From positions 1-48,178 of the forward strand of contig VMTE01000032.1 of NCBI GenBank assembly GCA_013791775.1: 48,178 bases of DNA, in the 5' to 3' direction. The stretch's first letter is position 1. The number at the start of each line of letters is the position of its first letter. The notes beneath the pieces are model-generated. The model was not told the DNA's origin. It did not search any database and worked only from the letters and a program-made list of their open reading frames with translations. Position numbers and translations under genes: made by a program. This document shows positions 7,279-15,849 of this stretch, one piece after another. This DNA is from Hyphomonas sp. (GTDB lineage: Bacteria; Pseudomonadota; Alphaproteobacteria; Caulobacterales; Hyphomonadaceae).

Positions 7279-9675
7279 CTACTGCTCAATGTGGACGCTG
7301 ACAAACCCATTGGAATGCTCAATGTCCACATCATGGAAAGGCATGTCGATCCAGTCTTTGCGAGCATAGAGACCAAACTGATCCCTGAAATGCGGGGATT
7401 CCGGATCCGTGGCTTGAGAATACGCAATGACAAACTTGGCGTGCGGCCCATCGACATCAAACGTCACGATATGCATGAAGCTGTTGCCGTAGTTGATTTC
7501 CCCAACATAGCCAGCACCTTCCAGGAAGGCTGGCCGGATATTGTTGAACAGGAATGCACCTCCAGGCAATCCGACGAAGTTTCCATCGGCATCTATGCCG
7601 CCATGCGCATCGCCATACCTGACCGAGAGAGGCAGACCAGTATCTCTGAGCTTCTTTACCGCGCGGCCGAGCGCCTGCCTGGCTGACTCTACACCACTGA
7701 ATCCGCGCGGCGTTTCAAGCGGCTTTGACGGGTCGAATGGCACACGCCACAGGGATTGGTTGGGACGATAGTCCGTGTCCATCGTTCTCGGAAACTCCTG
7801 CATGAAAACTTCAAACAGAAGCGCTCCTTGACTTTCAAGGTCATGATGACGGTTCCATGAAGCAAGAACGTCACAGGCTTCTGATAAGTCTATCTCTACA
7901 CCTTCGTCCAAGCGAACGTTCGGCCGGCCTCTGCAATCTGCAATCATGTCATCAAGGATCAGAAATGCAGTCCGATTATCCCCTTCGTAGAACCAGTCCA
8001 AGAGGCGATCGACGTCCATATGGGTCCCGGGATGACCGTCAGTTCCGGCGAGACGCATTTCGATTGCCGCAATTGCCGCACGAGTGCGTTCACCGCGAAT
8101 TGTCCTCTCCTCACCGATCGTCCGGTTGAACCCACTTAAGGAGGAGCCAGGCTTGCCGTTGACGATCCAATGGCTGTCATTGCTGTTCACGACATAGTCC
8201 GAGCGAATCGTCCACGGACGCCGTTCTGCCGGTATGACACCAGGATAAGGCGACCTGCCATCCACATCCGGCATGCAATCAGACGAACCAGCCAATACCA
8301 GCACAGTCATGTCGCTCAACATCCTCCGCCCCAGATCTCCCGCAAGGCAGCGATCAATCTTTGCGTCACTATAGTCAGCCCCGACCGAAATATTGGAATA
8401 GAGAACGTCACCCCCATTGTCGCCTGCGACGAGATTCGAAAACTGCAATCCCAGACCATGATCCAGAGCCGCTTTTACCTCCGCGACATTCGTCGACTTA
8501 CCAATCTCAAGATATTGGTCCATCATGCGAAGGTTGTGCACGCTGAAATCCATCAGCGCATAAGCCGTGGTATCTGACCACTTCAAGAGCCCGCCAGAGA
8601 AGACTGCGCCAAATTCCGTTTCGTAGACTGGCAAGGTCCGCATCTCGACACCTTCACCACTTTTGACTTCTACATTGACATCAATCCGCTTCATCTCGCG
8701 CGGTTCGCCATCGACAAGATATGTCGTGGGAGAACCGGGAACCAGATTGAGTTCGTAGACGGCAAACCGCTTATCCGTTGAGTAGGTAATGCTCCAAGCC
8801 AGGTTTTCGTTCCACCCGAGCAGCGGGATCGGCAACCCCAGAAGCGTCGATCCAAATACGTCATATTTGCCAGGAATCGTCAGATGCATGGCATACTGGC
8901 GCTCTGGGCCAAACCACGGAAAGTGGGGATTTCCCATGACGATGCTGGCATCCGTCCCAGTCGCGTCGCGACCGAATGCGAGTGCATTGCTGCCCGTTGT
9001 TCGTACCGCCCCCAACTGTTCGCCCAATTCAGCGAACTCCAGCTCAAGACTGGCCTTTTTCACTTCAGGCATTATCGGAGGGCGCGCTGTTGCAATTGAA
9101 GTCCGGAACAGACCGCTTGTATCCAGAATGGTGAGATGCAGGGCGCGACGATAGAGGTCATCTTCCGTGATTGGCATAACCCAAGGCTCGTCGCGGCAGG
9201 CTGGGCCCTCCTGGGAGGCCTTCAATTTTTCAAGCTGCTTATTGTAGCCCGCGACAAATCCGCTGATCAGATCTCGAGCATCCTGGCTGGCGTGTTCTTG
9301 GAGCGCCGCAATTCTTTCAGCTGTGTAGTAATAGCCATAGTATGTGTCGCTCTCAAGGTTGTTGACCGGCTTGTCACCATTGAACAGGATAAAGCGTTCA
9401 CGGTATCCCGCATCCGAGCCGAGATATTTCGAACGATGCCCCCTCAATGTAAGTATGTGATCGCTGAAAAGGCATATATTGCCCTCGGCGAAGGCGAAGC
9501 CCGCCCCAAACCCGGCGCCTATGAACGTTTCGGACTTGATGTGAGGGATACCATACTCAGTGTACCTGATGTCGGCCGTCATTGAGTTGTCGAAGTCGAT
9601 CGGATCACTCGTTGTCGAGCACCCAACCATCATCAGAGTGAGTGCCGAAAGTGCCATTTTTGCGAGAACACGCAT
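7279..9675 (-). CDS. Penicillin/acyl-homoserine-lactone acylase family lipoprotein
   Basis: A 798-residue Ntn-hydrolase that cleaves an amide between an acyl chain and an amine. The N-terminus is a lipoprotein signal with the lipobox Cys at 19, so the mature enzyme should be membrane-anchored facing the periplasm. The self-processed nucleophile is Ser229 in TTGSNALAFG, followed by MGNPHFPW; the C-terminal part has YGNSFMHIV, usual in this family. Relatives act on penicillins, aculeacin, N-acyl-homoserine lactones and N-acyl amino acids. The ATG follows aaaggag. It sits 89 bp after an MFS gene on the same strand and upstream of a TonB receptor, consistent with periplasmic cleavage of an imported acyl-amide. 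The exact substrate is not known. Confidence 0.9.
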   Translation of the reverse strand: MRVLAKMALSALTLMMVGCSTTSDPIDFDNSMTADIRYTEYGIPHIKSETFIGAGFGAGFAFAEGNICLFSDHILTLRGHRSKYLGSDAGYRERFILFNGDKPVNNLESDTYYGYYYTAERIAALQEHASQDARDLISGFVAGYNKQLEKLKASQEGPACRDEPWVMPITEDDLYRRALHLTILDTSGLFRTSIATARPPIMPEVKKASLELEFAELGEQLGAVRTTGSNALAFGRDATGTDASIVMGNPHFPWFGPERQYAMHLTIPGKYDVFGSTLLGLPIPLLGWNENLAWSITYSTDKRFAVYELNLVPGSPTTYLVDGEPREMKRIDVNVEVKSGEGVEMRTLPVYETEFGAVFSGGLLKWSDTTAYALMDFSVHNLRMMDQYLEIGKSTNVAEVKAALDHGLGLQFSNLVAGDNGGDVLYSNISVGADYSDAKIDRCLAGDLGRRMLSDMTVLVLAGSSDCMPDVDGRSPYPGVIPAERRPWTIRSDYVVNSNDSHWIVNGKPGSSLSGFNRTIGEERTIRGERTRAAIAAIEMRLAGTDGHPGTHMDVDRLLDWFYEGDNRTAFLILDDMIADCRGRPNVRLDEGVEIDLSEACDVLASWNRHHDLESQGALLFEVFMQEFPRTMDTDYRPNQSLWRVPFDPSKPLETPRGFSGVESARQALGRAVKKLRDTGLPLSVRYGDAHGGIDADGNFVGLPGGAFLFNNIRPAFLEGAGYVGEINYGNSFMHIVTFDVDGPHAKFVIAYSQATDPESPHFRDQFGLYARKDWIDMPFHDVDIEHSNGFVSVHIEQ

Positions 9676-9764
9676 GAGCGATCGCTCCTTTTGCTTTTAA
9701 TTTTTTTAGTTCACGGCACCGGTGCGCGTATTGAACTTAAATGCTGCTGCACCGGGCAAAGTCA

Positions 9765-11051
9765 TCATGCGACCGGAACGTGTCCGCTCGACGGCTGCAC
9801 CCCGTTGGCGCGCCGGTGTGCGCGGGCGGCGAGCCAGAAGTGGACTGCCGCCCAGACAAATACCACGCTTATGGCTGTCATAGCGGTCTTCAGGCTCTGC
9901 CCCCCCTGCCCAACGGAGACCATGTCACTGATAAGGCCAGTAAGATATGGCCCAAGACCGAGACCGATCAGGTTGAGGACGAACAATATGAAGGCTGATG
10001 CCATGGCGCGGGAGTCAGCCTCGGCCACCCGCTGAACCATCGCCCAGTTCGGGCCCATCCAGGCCAGGAAAACAACGAACGCGGGAACAAGGAGGATCAA
10101 GGTCTGCCAAAGGCTGTCGGTGAGCAGTGCTGTGACAAACAAGGGCGTCGCCGCCAGGCAAATGGCTGCGCACACCAACAACGGCCCATGCGAAGATCGC
10201 AATGCGGCGCGATCCCCCAGCCAGCCGCCTGCAAATGTGCCGACGCCACTGCCAAGTCCAATGATCAGTGATAGCGCCGTGCCCACCTGCCCGGTCGACA
10301 ATGGATAGCTGCGCAGCAGATAGGCCGGCATCCAAGCCATGAGAGCATAAGCTCCCATGGACGCGAGGGTCGCTCCCGCACAAATATGTCTGTAGTCAGA
10401 CCGTGCGAGCAATTTCCCGATCGCAGACAAGGTTTTGCTCCGTGTCTTGGCGACACCCTGCTTGTGCGGAGGTTCCTTGACGGTCAGCCTCAGGACCAGT
10501 GCCAGAACCAAGCCGGGAACACTGACACCGATCAGCGCCCAGCGCCATCCGACCCACTCGCTGATCCAGCCGCCGATCAGAAATCCCAGCAATATGCCTA
10601 GCGGCACACCCAACTGGAAGACCGCCATCGCGCTCGACCGGGAATTCTCATCGAACGTTTCGGCTATGATTGCATGCGATGCCGGCATCGCGCCCGCCTC
10701 GCCGACACCGACGCCCATGCGCGCCACCGCAAGCTGCGTGAAATTCACAACAAACCCACTGGCCATTGTCATCGCGCTCCAGAGCGCAAGACAAATCGAA
10801 ATTATGCTGATCCGGGAGCGGGTATCGGCAAGCCGGGCAATCGGAATGCCCAACGTGGCATAGAAGACCGCAAACGCCAGCCCCGTCAGGACGCCCAATT
10901 GGCTATCGGACAGATCGAGATCCCGTTTAATGTCTTCAGCCAGAATGGATATAATCTGGCGATCCAGAAAACTGAACGTGTAAACAAGCATCAGCAACCA
11001 AAGGACGTACCATCGTCGGCTGGAAGAGGCAGAATTGGCGAGGCTGATCAT
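9765..11051 (-). CDS. MFS transporter, spinster-like
   Basis: A 428-residue major facilitator with 12 hydrophobic segments. It has the family loop motif between TM2 and TM3 (GIPIARLADTRSR), an acidic residue in the first helix (FSFLDRQIISIL) and GVGVGEAGAMPASHAII in the fourth-helix region, which is typical of the spinster-like group common in Sphingomonadales and Hyphomonadaceae catabolic loci. The start overlaps the stop of the acyl-CoA ligase gene by four bases (ATGA), showing translational coupling. In this set it probably carries the acyl acid or the released amine across the inner membrane; direction and substrate are unknown. Confidence 0.9.
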   Translation of the reverse strand: MISLANSASSSRRWYVLWLLMLVYTFSFLDRQIISILAEDIKRDLDLSDSQLGVLTGLAFAVFYATLGIPIARLADTRSRISIISICLALWSAMTMASGFVVNFTQLAVARMGVGVGEAGAMPASHAIIAETFDENSRSSAMAVFQLGVPLGILLGFLIGGWISEWVGWRWALIGVSVPGLVLALVLRLTVKEPPHKQGVAKTRSKTLSAIGKLLARSDYRHICAGATLASMGAYALMAWMPAYLLRSYPLSTGQVGTALSLIIGLGSGVGTFAGGWLGDRAALRSSHGPLLVCAAICLAATPLFVTALLTDSLWQTLILLVPAFVVFLAWMGPNWAMVQRVAEADSRAMASAFILFVLNLIGLGLGPYLTGLISDMVSVGQGGQSLKTAMTAISVVFVWAAVHFWLAARAHRRANGVQPSSGHVPVA

Positions 11052-12610
11052 GGTGCATCTATCCCGAGTTTGGATTGAACCTGTTCGGCAAGTCGAGCCC
11101 GGTCAATCTTTCCAACTGGCAACATTGGAAGCTGCGAAGATATCTGAAACCGTTTTGGGATTTTGTAATTTGCAAGTCGGTCGCGGCACCAGGCTTTCAA
11201 ATCATCCAGACTGATTTCAACGTCCTGCCTCGGCACCACGTAGGCCCATCCGACTTGCGTATACACCGGATCCGCGATGCTCACGACAGCTGCGCTCGCA
11301 ATCTGCGGATGCGACTCAAGCACCTGTTCTATTTCCTGCGGATAGACATTATACCCTCCGGACTTGAACATGCCGCTCATCCTGCCGGTAATAACGAGCG
11401 CCCCATTCTCACGGAAATGCCCGATATCGCCGGTGCGAAACCATCCATCGGCGTCCATAGCCGACTTCGTCGCGTCAGGGCGATTGAGATAACCCGACAT
11501 GAGGAAAGCATCCCGGATTCGGATTTCACCGTCACGCTCAGGCGAGCAAGACTCTTCCGTTTCCAGATCCACGATTCTGACTTCACGCTCTGCAGGAGGG
11601 AACCCGGATGTCTGCGTGACAAAGTCGACATCACGCATCAAGCCAGACAGCGAAATCGGACCTACGGATTCCGTCATGGAGTAATCGGTTGCCACGAATT
11701 CGGATATGTCAGCCAAGCGGCGACCAAGCTCAACGGAGGCCTGGCCACCCGACCAGATTGAGGCTGTGACATGTGCTTGCTTCGCACCAGGAACAGCATC
11801 CATGACGAGCTGGAACATTGTGGGAACCTGGTACCATACCGTAACGTTTTGTTCCTTCATGAAAGCCAGAGTCTCCGTCGCGTCGAAACTCTCCATGATG
11901 TGCTGCGAACCTCCGGCCACCAGGGCCATGCAGGGAATGTCCCCCGCACCGCCGATGTGATTGATTGGCAAGTTACTCAGTATTCGGAATGGCTTTACAG
12001 GCCACGCAGTGCAGCGCGCCTGTGCCGCATGAACGAGGGCAGCGTGCGATATCTGAGCCCCCTTTGGCTGTCCTGTACTGCCGGACGTGTAGACGATTAG
12101 CGCCGTATCTTCAGGCGCAACGGCGGCGCGCACGGCATCGAGCAGACATTGCTCATCCTCGGTGAGTGCGCCAGCAGGTTCTGGTCGTGCCGCAGCCTCA
12201 GCGGGAAGCCAGATCAAATCGCGACCTTCGAGGTGGGGGCTGACATCTTTTCCCCGGAATGTGCGGCATGAAAATATCAGGTCTGGTCGGGCGTCACCGA
12301 TCACGTAATCTAGTTCGCGCCTGGTGTATTTCGGATTGAGCCCGAGCGTTGCGATGCCCAGGGATGCGGCAGCAAGATGGAGGCACAGAAAGTCAATACT
12401 TGGTGGCGCGAGTATGGCGATCACGCCCCCCCTCCGAACGCCCAGGGAATGAAGCCACCATGCAGCTCGATCGACCCGGCATTTCAGGTCAGCATACGTC
12501 AACTGACAATCCCCTGCGGCCACCGCTACCGCCTCCGGTTGCCGGATTGCCCAATGATCCACATAGGCAGAGATGGTTGGCAGAAGTGGTGGCGGCTTCA
12601 TTCCAGACAT
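11048..12610 (-). CDS. Acyl-CoA ligase (AMP-dependent, ANL superfamily)
   Basis: A 520-residue adenylate-forming enzyme that would couple a carboxylic acid to CoA using ATP. The P-loop-like motif YTSGSTGQPKG lies near residues 174-184, the A5-type ATDYSMTE near 325, the DGWFRTGD motif follows, and the C-terminal Lys needed for adenylation is in PVGKIDR near 505. Length is normal for the family. It starts 3 bp after the MaoC stop and overlaps the MFS start, so the three are one operon. The expected job is activation of the acyl chain released by the acylase. Substrate (fatty, branched or aryl acid) cannot be decided. Confidence 0.92.
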   Translation of the reverse strand: MSGMKPPPLLPTISAYVDHWAIRQPEAVAVAAGDCQLTYADLKCRVDRAAWWLHSLGVRRGGVIAILAPPSIDFLCLHLAAASLGIATLGLNPKYTRRELDYVIGDARPDLIFSCRTFRGKDVSPHLEGRDLIWLPAEAAARPEPAGALTEDEQCLLDAVRAAVAPEDTALIVYTSGSTGQPKGAQISHAALVHAAQARCTAWPVKPFRILSNLPINHIGGAGDIPCMALVAGGSQHIMESFDATETLAFMKEQNVTVWYQVPTMFQLVMDAVPGAKQAHVTASIWSGGQASVELGRRLADISEFVATDYSMTESVGPISLSGLMRDVDFVTQTSGFPPAEREVRIVDLETEESCSPERDGEIRIRDAFLMSGYLNRPDATKSAMDADGWFRTGDIGHFRENGALVITGRMSGMFKSGGYNVYPQEIEQVLESHPQIASAAVVSIADPVYTQVGWAYVVPRQDVEISLDDLKAWCRDRLANYKIPKRFQISSQLPMLPVGKIDRARLAEQVQSKLGIDAP

Positions 12611-12613
12611 TTG

Positions 12614-13066
12614 TCAGCAACCCACGCTTTGCGCCGGGACCCACATGAACAACCAGTCTGCCGTCAATGCTGGTTTGGATCGGTCCCGAATCTCGACCGT
12701 GGCCCCCACGGTAAGAAGCGTTCGGCCTTCCGACCTGTCGACTGCGCTCCGGCTTTCAAATGATGCCCGGATCGCGTCACCAACTCGAACAGGTTCCACG
12801 AATCGCACTTTGTCGAAGCCGTAGTTGATGGGATATCCATCAGCGAGGTGAGTGCCCTTGAAAGCATCGCGTGTAGCGTCATGGAGAAAGTGGGTCAGAA
12901 GAGACAGGGTCAAAAAGCCGTATGCAATAGGAACGGCATATGGGCTGTTCGTCCGGCACCATTCGGGGTCGGTGTGCAGCGGCTCCATATCGAGCGTTAA
13001 GTCGCCAAATTGCGAAATCATGTCCTGTCGGACAATGATCCAGTCTGACCGCCCCTGCACATCCAT
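12614..13066 (-). CDS. MaoC-like (R)-specific enoyl-CoA hydratase
   Basis: A 150-residue single hot-dog-fold hydratase. The catalytic Asp26/His31 pair with the family spacing is in DMEPLHTD, followed by SPYAVPIAYGF, which corresponds to the conserved G-hydratase motif. Enzymes of this type add water to trans-2-enoyl-CoA to give (R)-3-hydroxyacyl-CoA. It is the first gene of the minus-strand operon, directly before the acyl-CoA ligase, and is divergent from the AraC-type regulator across 168 bp. The ribosome-binding site is weak. Confidence 0.88.
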   Translation of the reverse strand: MDVQGRSDWIIVRQDMISQFGDLTLDMEPLHTDPEWCRTNSPYAVPIAYGFLTLSLLTHFLHDATRDAFKGTHLADGYPINYGFDKVRFVEPVRVGDAIRASFESRSAVDRSEGRTLLTVGATVEIRDRSKPALTADWLFMWVPAQSVGC

Positions 13067-13143
13067 TCTCTGAACTCTTCACTGGCTCTAACGCCTGATA
13101 AATTAGGCTGAAGTCTTTCGCGCCAATTGTATTCAGATGCTGA

Positions 13144-13155
13144 AGGCAGCTGCCT
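13144..13155. promoter_or_regulatory. 12-bp perfect palindrome between divergent genes, possible operator
   Basis: aggcagctgcct lies in the 168-bp space between the MaoC gene (minus) and the AraC-type gene (plus), 78 bp from the former and 79 bp before the latter. A central position is suitable for control of both directions. A looser gcct-N8-aggc lies at 13093-13108. AraC proteins usually bind direct repeats, so this could also belong to another regulator. Confidence 0.3.
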
Positions 13156-13234
13156 GCTATCATTTCGTCACTATTGATAAATAGAGGTCTTGATGGTACT
13201 GTTTCAGAATTATTCTTACATATCAAAGAACTAA

Positions 13235-14053
13235 ATGGGTTCCGATATGATCGGTGGGCAGACAAGGCCATTTAGCGAGGGTAAAGCGAACCTCTATGCG
13301 CTTGCAGATGGGTTTTTCTACGTTGCCCCGACCGCATCCGATACCCGGACCTGCCGACAAGCTGGCGTTCTGCTGCTTTCTCTTGAGGGTCGCGATATCG
13401 AAGTCAAAGTCGCCGGCGGGACGCACAGGGCAGAAGGGTTCCTGATTGCACCTGGTGTCCATCGGCAGCTAGACACGCGAGGGCAGGCAGTACTCAGCCT
13501 CCACCTCGATCCTATCCATCCCGTCTACCGGGCGTTTGCCAAGAACAGGATCGACTGCCCCATCATACCAATTAATTACTCTGCATTTCGCGATCTCGAT
13601 AGCAGTCTTCACGCAGCTTACGCTGGCGAAATTTGCGCCGAGAAAGCTGGGAACCTGTTTGCGGATCTGGTCTCGATCAGTGCTGAATTTCTGCCTGGCG
13701 CGGAAGCGCGCGACGATCGGATCGCCCAGATGCTGAGCGAACTCAACTCCATGGCACCCGAAGACATCATGTTCCGGGACTTGGTTCGCCAGATTGGATT
13801 ATCCGAGAGTCGACTGTCTCATCTCTTTTCAGAAGATGTTGGTCTTCCCCTCCGTTCCTTCCATCTTTGGAAGAAGATTGTTTACGCAATCAAGATGATC
13901 GCCCGAGAATCCAACATGACACGGGTCGCGCTGGATAGCGGATTTTCGGATTCTGCACATTTCAGCCGGACCTTCAGGCAGACACTTGGCCTTTCGCCAT
14001 CGTTCCTGGCCGATAACAGGTATGTTCAAGTGATCGACTGTTCTTCGTACTAG
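13235..14053 (+). CDS. AraC/XylS-family transcriptional regulator
   Basis: A 272-residue regulator with an N-terminal cupin-like sensing region (RAEGFLIAPGVHRQL) and two C-terminal helix-turn-helix motifs: FRDLVRQIGLSESRLSHLF and the second in TRVALDSGFSDSAHFSRTF, followed by the family QTLGLSPS. It is divergent from the acyl-CoA operon and begins the plus-strand set with the DJ-1 and phosphotriesterase-like genes, so it probably controls the island in response to a pathway compound. The ATG at 13235 has a weak ribosome-binding site; the ATG at 13247 is an alternative. Confidence 0.92.
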   Translation: MGSDMIGGQTRPFSEGKANLYALADGFFYVAPTASDTRTCRQAGVLLLSLEGRDIEVKVAGGTHRAEGFLIAPGVHRQLDTRGQAVLSLHLDPIHPVYRAFAKNRIDCPIIPINYSAFRDLDSSLHAAYAGEICAEKAGNLFADLVSISAEFLPGAEARDDRIAQMLSELNSMAPEDIMFRDLVRQIGLSESRLSHLFSEDVGLPLRSFHLWKKIVYAIKMIARESNMTRVALDSGFSDSAHFSRTFRQTLGLSPSFLADNRYVQVIDCSSY

Positions 14054-14092
14054 GGTCGAAAGCCCTGGAACAAATTTCAGTCGAGGCACACA

Positions 14093-14773
14093 TTGTCCCC
14101 CAGTCTGCACAATACTTTTGCAGCGAAGTCCTTTGGTATCCTTCTCTTTGACGGCGTCGAGGAACTCGACTTCGTTGGCCCTTGGGAAATCGCAGCCATG
14201 TGGCGCGTCTATGCTGGCGGTCCACAAAGGCTGACGACCGTCTCTGTCGGCGGCGGCAGGATCGAATGCGCAAAAGGACTTGTCGTTGAGGCCGCCGACA
14301 GTTTTGAGAGCCTGCCCGCTCCCGATTTTCTCCTGGTGCCGGGAGGGTATGCCGCCATGGACCTGGCACAATCTTCTCCGGAGACAATTGCATACGTCAA
14401 ACACGCGGCAGAAAGCGCAGACGCAATCTTGTCGGTCTGCACGGGCTCATTTGTCCTGCACGCAGCCGGCCTTCTCGAAGGCAAGCGCGCGGCGACTCAC
14501 TGGAAGGCAAGAGAAGAACTTTCCAGATTACCGGGCATCACCTGCGCCAATGAACGGTGGGTGCAGGACGGCTCGGTTTTCTCCTCTGCCGGAGTGTCAG
14601 CCGGAATCGACATGATGCTCGGCTTCTTGTCATGCGTGGCAGGAGAAGAAGTCGCTTCGCTCGTTCAACTGCACGCGGAATATTTTCCTGACGGACGCGC
14701 ATACGGGAATGCATTCAGCGATGTAGTCGGCCCCCCGGGATATTTCGACAAACTCAAGGGACCGGCACAATGA
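14093..14773 (+). CDS. DJ-1/PfpI-family protein, isonitrile hydratase-like
   Basis: A 226-residue class I glutamine amidotransferase-like protein. The nucleophile Cys116 sits at the elbow SVCTGSFVLHAAGLL, and the acidic residue Asp26 is in EELDFVGPWE, matching the Asp/Cys pair and surrounding layout of Pseudomonas isonitrile hydratase (isocyanide to N-substituted formamide). The later GKRAATHWK and SAGVSAGIDMML segments also fit that branch, which is distinct from the GlxA-type regulators that carry an added AraC domain. Several related proteins have other or unknown roles, so the reaction is inference. Translation appears to start at TTG (14093) behind gagg. The stop overlaps the next gene's ATG by four bases. 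Confidence 0.8.
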   Translation: MSPSLHNTFAAKSFGILLFDGVEELDFVGPWEIAAMWRVYAGGPQRLTTVSVGGGRIECAKGLVVEAADSFESLPAPDFLLVPGGYAAMDLAQSSPETIAYVKHAAESADAILSVCTGSFVLHAAGLLEGKRAATHWKAREELSRLPGITCANERWVQDGSVFSSAGVSAGIDMMLGFLSCVAGEEVASLVQLHAEYFPDGRAYGNAFSDVVGPPGYFDKLKGPAQ

Positions 14774-15816
14774 AGGGTGGACAATACGGCCTATCGGGAA
14801 AAGTGCAGACAGTGACAGGCCTTATCGACCCCATCGACGTCGGCCCCTGCCTTATGCATGAGCACATTTTGTGCGACATCCGCCCCCCCGATTACAAGCT
14901 CCGCGAACCGATTGGATATGACATTCCAATCCAGGAGCGCTTCGCAATCGACTACGGTGAATTTGATGCGCCAGGAAACCTCGTACTCAACGATGTTGAT
15001 CAGGCCATAGACGAGATAAACTTCATGCTGGCCGATGGCGGCAGGACAATTGTCGACCTCAGTTGCGGAGGTCTTCATCCCGACCCAGTCGGCCTGAAAA
15101 AGATCGCGGAAGCAACCGGCGCCAATATCGTTATAGGTTGCGGCTATTATGTCCACGACTACCAGGACGATGCGACGGAAAAGAAAACCGTAGACGAACT
15201 TTGTTCAGATATCATCAGTCAGGTTACCATAGGCGCATGGGGCAGCGATGTCCGTGCTGGAATAATTGGGGAAATCGGGTGCCAGTCTCCCTGGACTGAT
15301 CTCGAAAAGCGGATCATGGAAGCGGCCATCATTGCGCAACACGAAACCGGCGCGAGTTTGGCTGTACATCCCGGCCGCCATGAAGCCCAACCTCAGGAAA
15401 TTGCCGACTTCGCGGCAGCCCAAAACGCTAATATGAGCCGGCTCATCGTCAGCCATATCGACAGGACGATCTTCGACGAGGCGCGCCTGTTTCGACTGGC
15501 CGACAGCGGGGTGGTGCTCGAGTTCGACTTGTTTGGCATGGAAACAAGTTACTACAAATGGAACGAAGCCATCGATATGCCCAACGACGCAGTCAGATTG
15601 CGCTGGATCCGGTCACTCATCGATCGTGGCCACATCGGTCAAATCCTCATAGCGCATGACATCTGCTATCGAACCCGACTGAAATCATGCGGCGGGCACG
15701 GCTATGGACATATATTCCGCAATGTCCTCCCGATAATGAAACGGCGATCATTTACCGATCAGGAAATCGAACAAATACTCGTTCGAAATCCGGCCCGTTT
15801 GCTATCATTCCTGTGA
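14770..15816 (+). CDS. Phosphotriesterase-family metal-dependent hydrolase
   Basis: A 348-residue amidohydrolase-superfamily TIM-barrel enzyme. Predicted metal ligands are H30 and H32 in MHEH, E168 in GIIGEIG, H200 in LAVHPGRH, H229 in VSHIDR and D297 in IAHDI. The bridging position holds Glu, not the carboxylated Lys of true phosphotriesterases, which places it with the lactonase/PHP-like branch of the family. Members hydrolyse lactones, including acyl-homoserine lactones, and other esters. It is translationally coupled to the DJ-1 gene (ATGA overlap), so the two act in one pathway. Substrate is unknown. Confidence 0.88.
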   Translation: MKGGQYGLSGKVQTVTGLIDPIDVGPCLMHEHILCDIRPPDYKLREPIGYDIPIQERFAIDYGEFDAPGNLVLNDVDQAIDEINFMLADGGRTIVDLSCGGLHPDPVGLKKIAEATGANIVIGCGYYVHDYQDDATEKKTVDELCSDIISQVTIGAWGSDVRAGIIGEIGCQSPWTDLEKRIMEAAIIAQHETGASLAVHPGRHEAQPQEIADFAAAQNANMSRLIVSHIDRTIFDEARLFRLADSGVVLEFDLFGMETSYYKWNEAIDMPNDAVRLRWIRSLIDRGHIGQILIAHDICYRTRLKSCGGHGYGHIFRNVLPIMKRRSFTDQEIEQILVRNPARLLSFL

Positions 15817-15849
15817 GTGTTGCGTGGCCTTCGAAGAAGTCCGGAATCT

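Noticed and set aside
13235-14773. AraC and DJ-1 genes as a split GlxA-type regulator
   Set aside because: Each has a complete own start and stop, the AraC protein has its own sensing domain, and the DJ-1 protein resembles the enzyme branch with an Asp/Cys pair.
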